A stretch of 64,000 nt of DNA from DASPWW01 sp963803425 (GTDB lineage: Bacteria; Actinomycetota; Thermoleophilia; Solirubrobacterales; 70-9): positions 1 to 64,000 of the forward strand of contig CAWDMA010000002.1 in the NCBI GenBank assembly GCA_963803425.1. Reading direction: 5' to 3'. Position 1 is the first letter of the stretch. Every line of letters begins with the position of its first letter. The notes under the pieces are model-generated. The model had not been told where the DNA came from. It did no database searches and saw nothing but the letters and a program-made list of their open reading frames with translations. The translations under genes and the position numbers were made by a program. Below, one piece after another: positions 18,001 to 26,840 of the stretch.

Positions 18001-18413
18001 GTTTTCGGGCTCTCCTCCCCGTTTGGGGGTGACTCGATGGATCTCGTGGGCGCGAATGTCCTGCTACCGGCGGGTTCTTGGAGCCCGCCCGGGACGTCGA
18101 AGGTTGCGCACTGCGCGACGGCTTCCGTCCCTGCCCATTCCGCCGGCCATCCATGGCCGGCGGGCGACGACCTCTCGCAGCCACCCCGCTCCACCACAAG
18201 CACTGGGTCAAGCCAGCGGTGACGAACGACCCGGTAAAGCCGCTGCTCAGGCGCACAAACCCGGTGGAGTTGTACGGCACATGCACCGGGCGGCGAGTCG
18301 TCGGCGGGACGATCTCGCTCGACGTCACACGGGGGGCGACCCACACCTTGGGGCCAATGCCGGGCGTCGGTGGCACCGGAGTCACCCCCAAATGACGAGG
18401 AGTCCCCGTTTTC
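18001..18413. repeat. MITE-like segment with about 35-bp imperfect terminal inverted repeats
   Basis: The left arm (18001-18035) contains TTTGGGGGTGACTC and the right arm (18379-18413) contains its exact complement GAGTCACCCCCAAA, with partial matching continuing outward over CCTC and CCCG/GTTTTC blocks. The same core (CACCCCCAAACGG with GAGGAC) occurs upstream of the ISL3-type transposase at 35766-35787. This could be a non-autonomous ISL3 relative about 410 bases long. A 105-residue open frame inside (18078-18395) ends in the right arm and has no known relatives. Confidence 0.42.
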
Positions 18414-19600
18414 GAAGCTGACGCACACGGACGGGGAGCAGCAGTGGCCAACCTCGTCGAGCTCGTTACTGCCGTTGAGGACTACGGGCAACACGTGCCG
18501 GTCCAGACACCTGCTTTGTCGATCAAACGAGCATGTGAATGGCGGCGGCATTCCCTGCTTTGCCCGCGGAACTCGCGCACCCACTGATGACACGGCTTAC
18601 GCCAGATCGCGATCGGATCCGACGACCCGAATACGGCGAGTGTTAGCCAGGATCGAACTCGCTGCTGGCGCCGGCGCGGCCGGCCGAACCGGGAACGACG
18701 CTGTCGTCCACGACTGGAAGGAGTCATGATCACCGCGTCAGAAGCACCGCCAAGGGCTACCGGTGTCGGACACAGGGACCCACGCGTTCGCCGGGATCGC
18801 AAGATACCCGCGCGCGAACGAAGGCAGGTCTCGACCCGCTGCTCGCGCGCGTCCTCCTTGTCGCCAAAAGCGTGCATCTTGTTTGCGGTGCGGCAGGCCG
18901 TTTCAACCGGCCCGGCGAGCATGCCGAAGCACTCGGCGGGAGCTGGTTCGCCGAAGCTGCAAGCGCGTGAGCGGCCGCCCCGGCACTCGCGGAGGCCTGC
19001 CGGTGGTTGAACGAAGCGGTCACCAGGCTGCCGTGGCTCCTGTAGGCGTAGAGGAGCAGTCCGCGGCCACCGACGCGCGTCTCCCACCTCGCCGCGGCCG
19101 AGGCCGAGGGCGGGGGCAGCGTGTCGGCGCTGACGATCGCGATGGCGACATTTCAGCCGTCCAACTCTGCGCGCAGCGACCCCGACGAGGTTCGGTCTCA
19201 TCCGTCCGAGGGATGTCAAGCCGCGTGCTGCGCGGGAGCTACTTGCGCTGTTTGGCTGCCTTGGCCGGAACCCTTAGACCGCCGGGGCGACCACTTCCGT
19301 GACGCCCCGGCGAGTTAAGGGAGGAGAGGGTGCTGCATCCGCCGGCGAGATATGAGGCCGGCGAATCTTCCGGCTGCGAGGCGTTCTCCTGGATGGCCTT
19401 GTGCCCGGGAAGCTCCTTCGCCCATGAACGCGGGGCAGCGTACGTGAGCGACTGACAATCGGGGACCGCCGGACGTTGACAGAGAGGGCGCGAGAGAACC
19501 TCTGCGCCCTGAACGTAACGTACCGACGTTCCATAATTGAACGGCAACCGAATGCGACGTTCTGGCACGGGCCTCTTGGTCAGCCTCGCCTGCCTTGTGC
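18414..19600. other. Non-coding or decayed stretch
   Basis: Nearly 1.2 kb in which I find no reading frame with convincing protein character on either strand, no tRNA and no repeat. It is probably eroded sequence between mobile elements. Confidence 0.45.
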
Positions 19601-19894
19601 TCAGGCGGCCTTGAGCTCGGCCGGCGGCGGCGGTCCACACTGTGAGATGTCACTAGCGATACGCGTTGCGCTTGTCTGCTTCAAGCGGCCGGTGTCTACA
19701 AGCGCGCGACACAGACGCTCGACATCCTGCAGCGCCTCGCGTGTGGCGTCGTCCTGTAGCAGGTCGCGGCTGAAGATTAGGCTGTCCGCAGCGTGGCGGA
19801 TGACGTCCTGCTCTCGGCTTCCCAGCGCGCTCGCGCCCAGCTCGTTGAGAGTCTGGATCACTCGTCGATAGGCGTGGGCACGTTCACGGGTCAT
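19601..19894 (-). CDS. Hypothetical small helical protein
   Basis: A 97-residue protein starting MTRERAHAYRRVIQTLNELG and continuing REQDVIRHAADSLIFSRDLL, EALQDVERLCRALVDTGRL, ending CGPPPPAELKAA. It is predicted all-helical in its first 75 residues. The frame is open further upstream to 20371, but the upstream part is Arg/Pro-rich and belongs to the transposon end, so I start at 19894. No family is recognised; the sequence looks like a real conserved small protein. Confidence 0.55.
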   Translation of the reverse strand: MTRERAHAYRRVIQTLNELGASALGSREQDVIRHAADSLIFSRDLLQDDATREALQDVERLCRALVDTGRLKQTSATRIASDISQCGPPPPAELKAA

Positions 19895-20177
19895 TGTGCA
19901 CCGAAGCGGTAGAACCCGGGGTTGCGATGCGGCCATGATCATCACTGCTACTTCCTCTGTCTTTAGCCCATTGATCAAGGATCGGGGCGCAGTTGCGTAC
20001 GTGTGGCCAGCGGGCGGTCGAGTTCGTGGCACGGTCCGATAGGCGCGCCTCGCGACGAATGCGAACGTCAACGTCGACGTTCCCGCACGCCTGCGCCCAC
20101 CCACCCGCAGCCGTCGTCGACCGCGGCGTCGGACGATCCCTTTGCCCTCTCGGCGTCGGGGGGCGCGCGATCGCGTT

Positions 20178-20205
20178 TGTTGAGCGTCGCTTGATTTCGG
20201 CATCG
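20178..20205 (+). repeat. Left terminal inverted repeat of the four-gene transposon
   Basis: Reads TGTTGAGCGTCGC then TTGATTTCGGCATCG. It differs from the right end by one base (G for A at position 12). A second CGGCATG motif, after GGTC, follows at about 20217-20226. Confidence 0.75.
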
Positions 20206-20459
20206 TCGCGTCACTGTGGTCCGGCATGGGGGACGCGGACGAAGTAACGAAAGAAGTCGGGCGCTGGCGCTTGAAGAACGGCGGCGGCGATGAAGGGGGG
20301 CCGGGTCGGGGAGGCGTGGTTGTGCGTCGCGCGTTGAGACCGCTTCGCTCTCGCTGGTGATCGCTCGCCACGGTGGTTGGTGGCGGTTCGCGAGATGTGT
20401 TGGCCGGTCAGGACCGGTTGGGCGAGCGATGCGACCCACTCGCGCGTAGCTTGTTCGGT

Positions 20460-21749
20460 TCAGGCGGTGGGCGCGGGCGCGGCGGTCCAGAGCTCGGCGG
20501 GGCGGCCGGCGGTCGGGATCTGCACGCGGCTGGCACGGTCGGCGAGCGCGAGTGCGTCGAGCGCTTGCTGGATTTGCTCGGCTGGGCGGTTGTGCTGCAG
20601 GTGGTCGGAGATCTGGCTGCGGGTCAGGCCGCCGGGATGGGCTATGAGGGCGGCGTGGATCTGTTCGGCGAGCGGGTCGCCGGTCGCGCCTTGCAGAGCC
20701 CAGGTGGCGGAGCGGGCGGCGTAGTCCCAGAGCGCGAGCGCGGCGGTCAGGTGTTCGGTGCCGATGTGTCGTTCGCCGTCGGCGAGGGTGCAGATGAGCG
20801 CGAGCCGGATGACGTGTGCTTCGGCGCGCGCGAGGAGCGCGCCGGCGATCCCGGCCGGGGTTGCGGCGAGCTGGGTGGTGTAGGCGTGATGCCATAGCTC
20901 GCGGGCGGCTGGGTGCAGGCGCACGCGGCCGGCGGTGCGCGCATGCTGGATCGCGGCGCCGAGCACGTTGATCAGGCCGGTGCCGGCAAGCGGATCGCGC
21001 GCGCCGCCTTCGGGGAGCAGTCGGGTGCGGCGGCAGGCGATGATCAGCAGCCTGTTCGCGAGGCCGTTGGCGAGCTCGATCGCGGTCAGGTGGTGGCGCA
21101 GTTCGGCCTGGGTGATGTGCCCGATCAGCGAGATGTGTGCCGCGCTCGCGCGCGCTGGGGCGGTGCGGGTCAGTAGCTGCAACGGTCGCCCGTCCCAGGC
21201 TGACCTGAGTGTGGGCGAGAGGGTGGAGATCTCGCGGCCGGCGTTCTTGAGGACGGCAGCGAACTCCGGCTCGAGCGCCAGCAGCCGGCGGTCGGTGATC
21301 CCTGGGTCTTGGCCGGCGGGGTCGCGGACCGCCCACACGAGACCCTCGCCGCTGGATAGGCCGGTGAGGATCCGCTCAGCGATCGTGGGGTCCGCCTCGC
21401 AGATCAGCCGCCTGGCGTGATCCCAGGAAGTGCCCTTCCGGGCGCGAGCCGTGTCACCCACCAGCAGCAGGAACTCGTGCGGGTGATGGCGGGTCGCTTC
21501 GATCTCGAAGTACGCGCCGCGGCCGACGCTGGTGCCGAACGCGACCAGCAGCTGGGCGAGGATCGCGACCGGGTCGGCCTCGGTCTCGGGCTCGAGCACT
21601 CTGACGATCTCGCCGAACAGCCCGTGATACGCGGCGTGGCCGGGCGGGGCGGGCCAGCCCGCCGGTGCCGGCACGAGTTGCCCCGAGTCGAGTACCGGCG
21701 GCCGTTCGGCCGGCGTGTCGTCGAACAGGGTCTTGACGATCGCGGTCAT
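20460..21749 (-). CDS. DUF3987-family protein (primase/helicase-like)
   Basis: A 429-residue protein with the DUF3987 signature: a nucleotide-binding loop VGDTARARKGTSWDHA, the region LLLLVGD..., FAAVLKNAGREISTLSPTLR, an SAWDG motif and the helical part HISLIGHITQAELRHHLTAI. A C-terminal winged-helix-like part (GGLTRSQISDHLQHN, EQIQQALDAL) may bind DNA. DUF3987 proteins are found in plasmids, phages and integrative elements and are thought to be related to primase-helicase proteins. Its ATG overlaps the ATPase stop codon (ATGA), so the genes are translationally coupled. It could supply replication or target-related functions; this is inference. Confidence 0.82.
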   Translation of the reverse strand: MTAIVKTLFDDTPAERPPVLDSGQLVPAPAGWPAPPGHAAYHGLFGEIVRVLEPETEADPVAILAQLLVAFGTSVGRGAYFEIEATRHHPHEFLLLVGDTARARKGTSWDHARRLICEADPTIAERILTGLSSGEGLVWAVRDPAGQDPGITDRRLLALEPEFAAVLKNAGREISTLSPTLRSAWDGRPLQLLTRTAPARASAAHISLIGHITQAELRHHLTAIELANGLANRLLIIACRRTRLLPEGGARDPLAGTGLINVLGAAIQHARTAGRVRLHPAARELWHHAYTTQLAATPAGIAGALLARAEAHVIRLALICTLADGERHIGTEHLTAALALWDYAARSATWALQGATGDPLAEQIHAALIAHPGGLTRSQISDHLQHNRPAEQIQQALDALALADRASRVQIPTAGRPAELWTAAPAPTA

Positions 21750-22561
21750 TCGGCTTGGACCTCGGCGACCGCGGCCTGCGCGCAGGTGAGATCGACGGTC
21801 GCTTTCTGCGCGGCGTAGCAGGCGATCAGCGCTTGGGCGGCGAGGTTGTTCAGCTGCCGCGGGATCCCGCGCGCGGAGCGGTGCAGCAACTCGAGCGCGT
21901 CGTCTGCGAACACGTTGTCCTTGCGTCCGGCCAGTCCGACGTGATGGCGAACATACTCGGCCGACTCGGCCTCGGACATGCCGGGCAGCTCGTAGCGCAG
22001 CGTGATCCGCTGATCGAGCGCGGCGAATGATCCCATCCGTAGCTTCTTGCGCAGCGTCGGCTGGCCGAGCAGGATCCCCGCGAACGGGCTCTGCGAGTCC
22101 ATCTCCGCGTTCGTGAGCAGGCGCAGTTCTTCGAGCTGCGCGGGTGAGAGCAAGTGCGCTTCGTCGACGAGCAGGACTACCTGTTTGGCGCGCTCGGCGC
22201 GTTCGCGCTCGAGCAGCTCGCACGCCTGCGGGATCAGGTTCGCTTTGTAGTGGTAGGGCTCGCCGCCCAACGCGGCGACGATCTGGCAGTAGATCCCGCG
22301 GGTCCCGACGGCCGGGTTTGCGAGATAGATGATCGTGTGCCGACTGTGGTCAAGGCCCGCGACCGCCGCCCGCGCGGCGCAGGTCTTGCCGGCACCGACC
22401 TCGCCAGTGATCAACCCGAGCGCGCCCTGGGAGATCAAGAACTGGATCCGGGCGCGCGCCTCCTGGTGAGAGACCGAGCGGTAGAGCGCGCCGGGCGCGA
22501 TCCGACGATCGAACGGGAGCTGGCTGAACCCGAAGTAGGACTGCATCTGATCGAGACTCAC
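21746..22561 (-). CDS. ExeA/TniB-like AAA+ ATPase of the transposon
   Basis: A 271-residue ATPase starting MQSYFGFSQLPFDRRIAP after a GTG at 22561. Walker A is GEVGAGKTCAAR, Walker B is VVLLVDEAHLL, the sensor region is GILLGQPTLRKKL, and the C-terminal lid includes ARGIPRQLNNLAAQALIACY. This is the ExeA/GspA-type family whose members pair with DDE transposases (TniB, MuB, IS21 IstB as analogues) and choose target DNA in an ATP-dependent way. It starts eight bases after the transposase stop and overlaps the next gene. I take the GTG because the family begins close to the MxxxFGF motif. Confidence 0.88.
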   Translation of the reverse strand: MSLDQMQSYFGFSQLPFDRRIAPGALYRSVSHQEARARIQFLISQGALGLITGEVGAGKTCAARAAVAGLDHSRHTIIYLANPAVGTRGIYCQIVAALGGEPYHYKANLIPQACELLERERAERAKQVVLLVDEAHLLSPAQLEELRLLTNAEMDSQSPFAGILLGQPTLRKKLRMGSFAALDQRITLRYELPGMSEAESAEYVRHHVGLAGRKDNVFADDALELLHRSARGIPRQLNNLAAQALIACYAAQKATVDLTCAQAAVAEVQAE

Positions 22562-22568
22562 AGCTTCA

Positions 22569-23960
22569 TCACCTCGCTGGCGCCGCGACCGCGGCGCCGT
22601 TCTCGTCGTCATCGTCATGGCGCCGGTCCTCGCTGTCGCCGTTGTCCGCGGCGCCGTCGCTATCGGACAGCTGGTGGTAGTTGATCCGGCGCGAGAGCCA
22701 GTCATGCTCGTGCTCGGCCTCGATCAGCCGCAGGTAGTCGATCCCGCTCACCGGCCGCGGCTCGCTGTCTGGCTCCTCGGCGTGCGGGTGAACATGCCGG
22801 CCGACCTGATGCGGCACCGCCTGCCCGAACGGGTGGCCGGCGTAGTAGACCTCGATCAGCTCCAGGTCATATGGGTCGAACCGCAGCTCGACCCGCCGGC
22901 CGCATAACGCCTGGTCGACCTCGTAGCGGTTCCCCAAAAGCGACACCGTCGCGGTCTTGGTCACCAGCCTCATCTCCGACCACAGGAACGCCTCGCGCAG
23001 CTCGGCCGCCGTCGGGTAACGAGGCGTGAAGGCATTGCCGTAGCGCGCAAGCGGTGTCATCCCGGTTTCCGAGTGCACGCGCTGGTGGTAGACCCGTTCG
23101 ATCCACGCCTGCAGCAACCGCTCGAGCTCCGGCAACCCATCCGGCCGGCCGGGGCCGTCGAGCTCGACCAGCGCCTCGTCGCGCAGCGTGCGAAAGAACC
23201 GCTCGATCTTCCCGCGGCCCTGAGGCCTGCCCGGTGTCGAGTGGATCAGCCGGATGCCGAGCACGGCACAGACACGCGCGAGCTGCCGAGACGCGTAAGG
23301 GGCACCGTTGTCGACGTATAGGCGGCCGGGCAATCCACGGGTTTGGAACGCGGAGCGCAGCACCGCCTCGAGCCGCACGGTCGACTCGGCGTGCGCGAAC
23401 CTGGCGCCGACCACCATCCGCGAGTAGTCATCCAGGACACCAAACAGGATCGCCCGCTTGCCCGCGATCAGCGGGCCGTGCAAGCAATCCGCGACCCACA
23501 ACTCGTTCGGCCGCTCCGCCTCGAAACGCCCGAACGCCGAGCGTTCGCCACGCAACTCGGCGCGCGTCAAGCCCAGCCGACGCAGGTGCCGCTCGACCGT
23601 ACTCGCCGACGGGCCACGGCCGTTGTTCGCGGCCGCGACGATCCGCGCGATCTGCGCGCACGTCCGCGCCGGGTTCTCCCGCCGCAGCACCTCCGCCTGC
23701 TCCAACAGCGCTCGCGGTGTGCGCGGCACCGACGCGCGCTGCTTGGGCATCAACGCCGCAAACCCACCCAGACGGTACGCGCGGATCCAGTCATCCAGGG
23801 TCGTGCGCCCGACCGATCGCAGCTCCCCCGACGGGTGCGCGTGCAACCTAACCGCCAACGAGCGCACCAGCCGACCACGCTCGCCGCATGACACCCGAGC
23901 GTCCGCCGGCTCGCGGATCAAGCTGTATCTCCACAGCGCTTCTTCCTGCCGCCAATCCAT
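22569..23960 (-). CDS. Mu/TniA-like DDE transposase
   Basis: A 463-residue transposase. The N-terminus holds HTH domains (RSVGRTTLDDWIRAYRLGG, PSASTVERHLRRLGLT). The rve-type catalytic core carries the three acids in VADCLHG, YVDNGAPY and GRGKIERFFRTLRDE. The C-terminal beta-barrel (RYEVDQALCGRRVELRFDPY) and an acidic tail follow, ending DSEDRRHDDDDENG, a possible contact for the ATPase. The start at 23960 has AAGGAGGAG immediately upstream and is preferred over the longer open frame. The cognate ATPase follows at once. Confidence 0.92.
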   Translation of the reverse strand: MDWRQEEALWRYSLIREPADARVSCGERGRLVRSLAVRLHAHPSGELRSVGRTTLDDWIRAYRLGGFAALMPKQRASVPRTPRALLEQAEVLRRENPARTCAQIARIVAAANNGRGPSASTVERHLRRLGLTRAELRGERSAFGRFEAERPNELWVADCLHGPLIAGKRAILFGVLDDYSRMVVGARFAHAESTVRLEAVLRSAFQTRGLPGRLYVDNGAPYASRQLARVCAVLGIRLIHSTPGRPQGRGKIERFFRTLRDEALVELDGPGRPDGLPELERLLQAWIERVYHQRVHSETGMTPLARYGNAFTPRYPTAAELREAFLWSEMRLVTKTATVSLLGNRYEVDQALCGRRVELRFDPYDLELIEVYYAGHPFGQAVPHQVGRHVHPHAEEPDSEPRPVSGIDYLRLIEAEHEHDWLSRRINYHQLSDSDGAADNGDSEDRRHDDDDENGAAVAAPAR

Positions 23961-24028
23961 CCAACTCCTCCTTCCGAGGGTCTTGCAGGTCAACGGCGTC
24001 GCAGCCTGCCCGGCCCCCGGCGTGCTGC

Positions 24029-24634
24029 CTAGAGCCCGCTCGTGTTGGCCAACAGCCAGCCACCCGTGGCCGCGGAGCAGAACGCCCACACACCACCCCT
24101 GACCGCGCCCGGCCCGAGCCGCAGCCGGGCCGCCAAGAACGCATCAGCGACCGCCCTCAGCAGCAGACCCAACCCCGACGCATGCGGCGGCGCCCGTGCC
24201 GGCGGCTCGGCCATCTCGACCGCCAGACCGACGAACCAGCCACGCAGAAAGTCACCTCGAGCTCGCAGCCGTCGCAGCCACGAACGCACCGTCGAGACAG
24301 GCAATCCCAACGCGGCCGCGACCGGCCGATACCCGCGCCCGTCAGCCGCCATCCCAAGCGCGCACCCGACCGCGTCAACGACATCCAGCCGGCGGCCGAG
24401 CAAGAACCCGGGCAACAGCGCGTGCGTGCGCTCGCACGCCCGGCAACGCGACCGCCTGACCAGCAGCCCGAACCTCGCACGACCGACCCGCACCCGCCGC
24501 CGGTAGGAGCCCCACGAGCCCAGCTCTCCCGAGCAGTCCCGGCAGCGCATCCCAGCCGCCAACGACGGGCCGATCCCGGCCCGCAGCATCGGACCCACCC
24601 ACCGTCGCGGCACAGCTACGATCAACACCGGCAT
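24029..24634 (-). CDS. DUF6431-type zinc-ribbon and HTH protein of the transposon
   Basis: A protein of about 201 residues. A zinc ribbon is formed by CRDCSGELGSWG and CRACERTHALLP (residues 30-75), followed by a helix-turn-helix (YRPVAAALGLPVSTVRSWLR) and a C-terminal hydrophobic helical part. It matches DUF6431 proteins, which accompany this class of DDE transposase. Zinc ribbon plus HTH recalls TniQ target-selection proteins in layout, but I see no sequence homology, so that role is only a hypothesis. I choose the ATG at 24634; a TTG at 24664 is possible. It is first in the operon, 68 bases before the transposase. Confidence 0.75.
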   Translation of the reverse strand: MPVLIVAVPRRWVGPMLRAGIGPSLAAGMRCRDCSGELGSWGSYRRRVRVGRARFGLLVRRSRCRACERTHALLPGFLLGRRLDVVDAVGCALGMAADGRGYRPVAAALGLPVSTVRSWLRRLRARGDFLRGWFVGLAVEMAEPPARAPPHASGLGLLLRAVADAFLAARLRLGPGAVRGGVWAFCSAATGGWLLANTSGL

Positions 24635-24639
24635 CAGCC

Positions 24640-24680
24640 AAGAGGGCCCCTCCGATCTCGCCAAAGACGGGGGCCCTCTT
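24640..24680. promoter_or_regulatory. Perfect 11-bp inverted repeat in the leader of the DUF6431 gene
   Basis: AAGAGGGCCCC and GGGGCCCTCTT pair around a 19-base loop, just upstream of the start codon at 24634. No T run follows on the minus strand. It may be an operator, an attenuator that covers the start site, or a transposase site near the right end. Confidence 0.45.
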
Positions 24681-24684
24681 CATC

Positions 24685-24827
24685 GTTCAAGGGACAGCCC
24701 GGAAGTCTCGCTCCCCCGCCGGCCCCGCGTCGGCTGCCGCCGCCATTGATGCCGAAGCCGGCGACCACGCCCAAGCGCGCGATGCCGGACCTCAGTGACG
24801 CAAACCAGCCCGCGATGCCGAAATCAA
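24685..24827 (+). repeat. 143-bp direct repeat, left copy, abutting the IS701 element
   Basis: Begins GTTCAAGGGACAGCCCGG and ends GCCGAAATCAA, directly followed by the left IS end. It is identical, as far as I can read it, to 26411-26553. It is the subterminal sequence of the four-gene transposon's right end. Confidence 0.9.
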
Positions 24828-26410
24828 CTCGGGTTTCGCACTTTTCGGCTGATCGCAGCGATCTGACTTGACGCCCGCGGTGGGTGATCTCGGCGTGGCC
24901 GCGCGGCTTGGGGGTGGCTGGGTGGCGGGGAGGTTGGAAGGAGCATCGGCGGCGTTCTCGAAGGCGGCGGTTGTCAATCGATTTCCGCGGCTGGGTGGGA
25001 GGCCCGTTCGCGGCTGCCTGTGGAGGTTTGCCGCCGATGCTCTGCCTGCCTTCTTCGCTGGATGAGCTGTTGCTCCTGTTCGCGCCGTGTTTCACGAAGC
25101 CGACCTTTCACACGTTCCGGGCGCTGGTGGTCGGCCAGATCTCCCAGACCCGGTTGCGGTGCGTGACCGGGATGTTGATCGGCGCGCGGCTGTCGGAGAT
25201 CTGGCATCACGCGCGCGCGCACCGGTTCTTCAGCCACGCTCGCTGGCGCGTGGATGAGCTGGGCCTGCGGGTCGCCGAGGTGATCGTCTCGCGTCTACTC
25301 GGCCCAGATCAGCCGCTCGTTGTCCCGGTCGATGACACGTTGGCGAAGCGCAGGGGACGGAGGGTGTTCGGCTGCTTCTGGCATCACGACGCGACCGCCA
25401 ACAGCAGCAAGGGATCGCTCGCGTGGGGCAACAACTGGGTCACCGCGGGGATCAACGTCAAGCTCCCGTTCCTGCAGCGGACGGTCTGCCTGCTGGTGCT
25501 CTTCCGGCTCTGGCGCCCGCGGCGCAAGGAGATCCCCAAACACAGGCCCGACCCCGAGCGACCCTCGAAACCCAGGCTGGCAAGAGCGCTGCTGTGCCTG
25601 CTGGCCAAGCGGTTCCCGTCGCGCACGATCCATGGCGTCGGCGACGCCGCCTACGCCTCGGGGGCGTTCGCCGGCCTGCCGGAGAACGTCACGATCACCT
25701 CCCGCCTGCGCTCAGACGCCGCACTGAACGAGCTGCCGCCGCCCAGACCGCCGACGGGGCAGCGCAGGCAAGGCCGCCCACCGAAGAAGGGCGCAAGGCT
25801 GCCGAAGCTCGATCAGATCGCGACCGACCCCGCCACCCAGTGGGTCAAGACAACCGTATGTCGCTACGGCAAGACAGAGCAGGTCATGGTCCACGCGTTC
25901 CGCTGCCTGTGGTACGAGGCGTTCGGTTCCCAGCCCGTGCAGGTCGTGATCGTCCAGGACATGACCAAGCCCTCCGGCTATGAACTCGCGCTGATCTCCA
26001 CCGACCTGCACGCGAGCGCCGCGCAGCTGATCGAGCGCTACGCCGACCGCTGGCCGACCGAGGTCGCCTACGAAGAAGGCAAGGCGCACTTCGGGGTCGG
26101 CGAGGCGCGCAACCGCGCCGAGAAAGCCGTCGAGCGAACCGTCCCGTTCCAGTTCCTGGTAATGACGCTCACAACCGTCTGGTACGCGCTAAACGGACAC
26201 CACCCCGGCGACGTTGCCGAACACCGTCAGCGCTCGCCCTGGTACCTCACCAAGACCACGCCATCGTTCGGCGACATGCTCGCCAAGCTCCGCCGCGTGA
26301 TCATCGCCACACAATTTCACCCAGGTCGAGGCCGCGCCCCCAAACCCGCGGAAATAGCGCAAGTCCAGCAGGCATGGGCAGCCGCCGGCCTATGAACTGC
26401 GAAACCCGAG
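24828..26410 (+). mobile_element. IS701-family insertion sequence
   Basis: A 1583-bp element with matching ends CTCGGGTTTCGCA (left) and TGCGAAACCCGAG (right). It carries one transposase gene. It is flanked on both sides by exact copies of a 143-bp sequence rather than by the short duplication expected from insertion. Confidence 0.85.
25037..26395 (+). CDS. IS701-family transposase
   Basis: A 452-residue DDE transposase. Recognisable parts are PLVVPVDDTLAKRRGRRVFG (first Asp), WGNNWVTAGINVKLPF, RTIHGVGDAAYASGAFAGLP (second Asp) and ERYADRWPTEVAYEEGKAHF with GVGEARNR (Glu and the YREK-like region). The ATG at 25037 follows GTGGAGGT and matches the family N-terminus (CLPSSLDELLLLFAPCFTK); the open frame extends upstream to 24884 without protein character. 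The gene is intact and fills the element. Confidence 0.92.
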   Translation: MLCLPSSLDELLLLFAPCFTKPTFHTFRALVVGQISQTRLRCVTGMLIGARLSEIWHHARAHRFFSHARWRVDELGLRVAEVIVSRLLGPDQPLVVPVDDTLAKRRGRRVFGCFWHHDATANSSKGSLAWGNNWVTAGINVKLPFLQRTVCLLVLFRLWRPRRKEIPKHRPDPERPSKPRLARALLCLLAKRFPSRTIHGVGDAAYASGAFAGLPENVTITSRLRSDAALNELPPPRPPTGQRRQGRPPKKGARLPKLDQIATDPATQWVKTTVCRYGKTEQVMVHAFRCLWYEAFGSQPVQVVIVQDMTKPSGYELALISTDLHASAAQLIERYADRWPTEVAYEEGKAHFGVGEARNRAEKAVERTVPFQFLVMTLTTVWYALNGHHPGDVAEHRQRSPWYLTKTTPSFGDMLAKLRRVIIATQFHPGRGRAPKPAEIAQVQQAWAAAGL

Positions 26411-26553
26411 GTTCAAGGGACAGCCCGGAAGTCTCGCTCCCCCGCCGGCCCCGCGTCGGCTGCCGCCGCCATTGATGCCGAAGCCGGCGACCACGCCCAA
26501 GCGCGCGATGCCGGACCTCAGTGACGCAAACCAGCCCGCGATGCCGAAATCAA
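26411..26553 (+). repeat. 143-bp direct repeat, right copy
   Basis: Starts directly at the right IS end and runs to GCCGAAATCAA, then into GTGACGCTCAACA, the outermost end of the four-gene transposon. It contains three CGGCATC-type motifs on the minus strand. Confidence 0.9.
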
Positions 26554-26566
26554 GTGACGCTCAACA
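26539..26566 (-). repeat. Right terminal inverted repeat of the four-gene transposon
   Basis: On the minus strand reads TGTTGAGCGTCAC then TTGATTTCGGCATCG, matching the left end at 20178-20205 with one difference. Confidence 0.75.
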
Positions 26567-26840
26567 CCAGGCGCTTCGAATCCGCCAGGTCGTTGAGGAT
26601 CGACCTCACCGGGACTGGGCCCGCAATTGTGCAAAGCGTGAATCCTGGCGACGAAAGCGCCGCCCGGTCCGCCACCACCGCTAGCCCCTGCGTCCTCGCA
26701 CTGGGCGTCTTGTACGACTACGCAGGACGAGGCCGCCCGGCCCCGCCCCTCGCTGGACGCGAGGAGGTGTGTCGCAAAGACTCCTGCCGTTCGGGCACCT
26801 ATCGTCATCTTGCCCCCCCCGGTAGGGAGGACCGTACAGG
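26567..26840. other. Spacer between the transposon and IS256 copy 1, no gene seen
   Basis: About 270 bases with no recognisable gene. It contains a C run and GGTAGGGAGG near 26813-26830. Confidence 0.4.

Larger units (their letters stand above)
20178..26566 (-). mobile_element. Four-gene DDE transposon (DUF6431, DDE transposase, ExeA/TniB ATPase, DUF3987)
   Basis: The ends are set by a 28-bp inverted repeat with one mismatch: TGTTGAGCGTC(G)CTTGATTTCGG... at 20178-20205 and its complement at 26539-26566. Inside the ends the motif CGGCATC recurs (two copies on the left, three on the right), like the multiple transposase sites of Mu, Tn7 and IS21. Genes run right to left: DUF6431 protein, transposase, ATPase, DUF3987 protein. 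An IS701 element sits in the right end. No target duplication is visible in the flanks (ATCGCGTT and CCAGGCGC). Ends by 5'-TG fit the Mu/Tn7 class. Confidence 0.78.

Noticed and set aside
20178..26566. The four-gene transposon as a CRISPR-associated transposon
   Set aside because: No cas genes, repeats or tnsD/tniQ homologue by sequence; the zinc-ribbon/HTH gene is only similar in layout.
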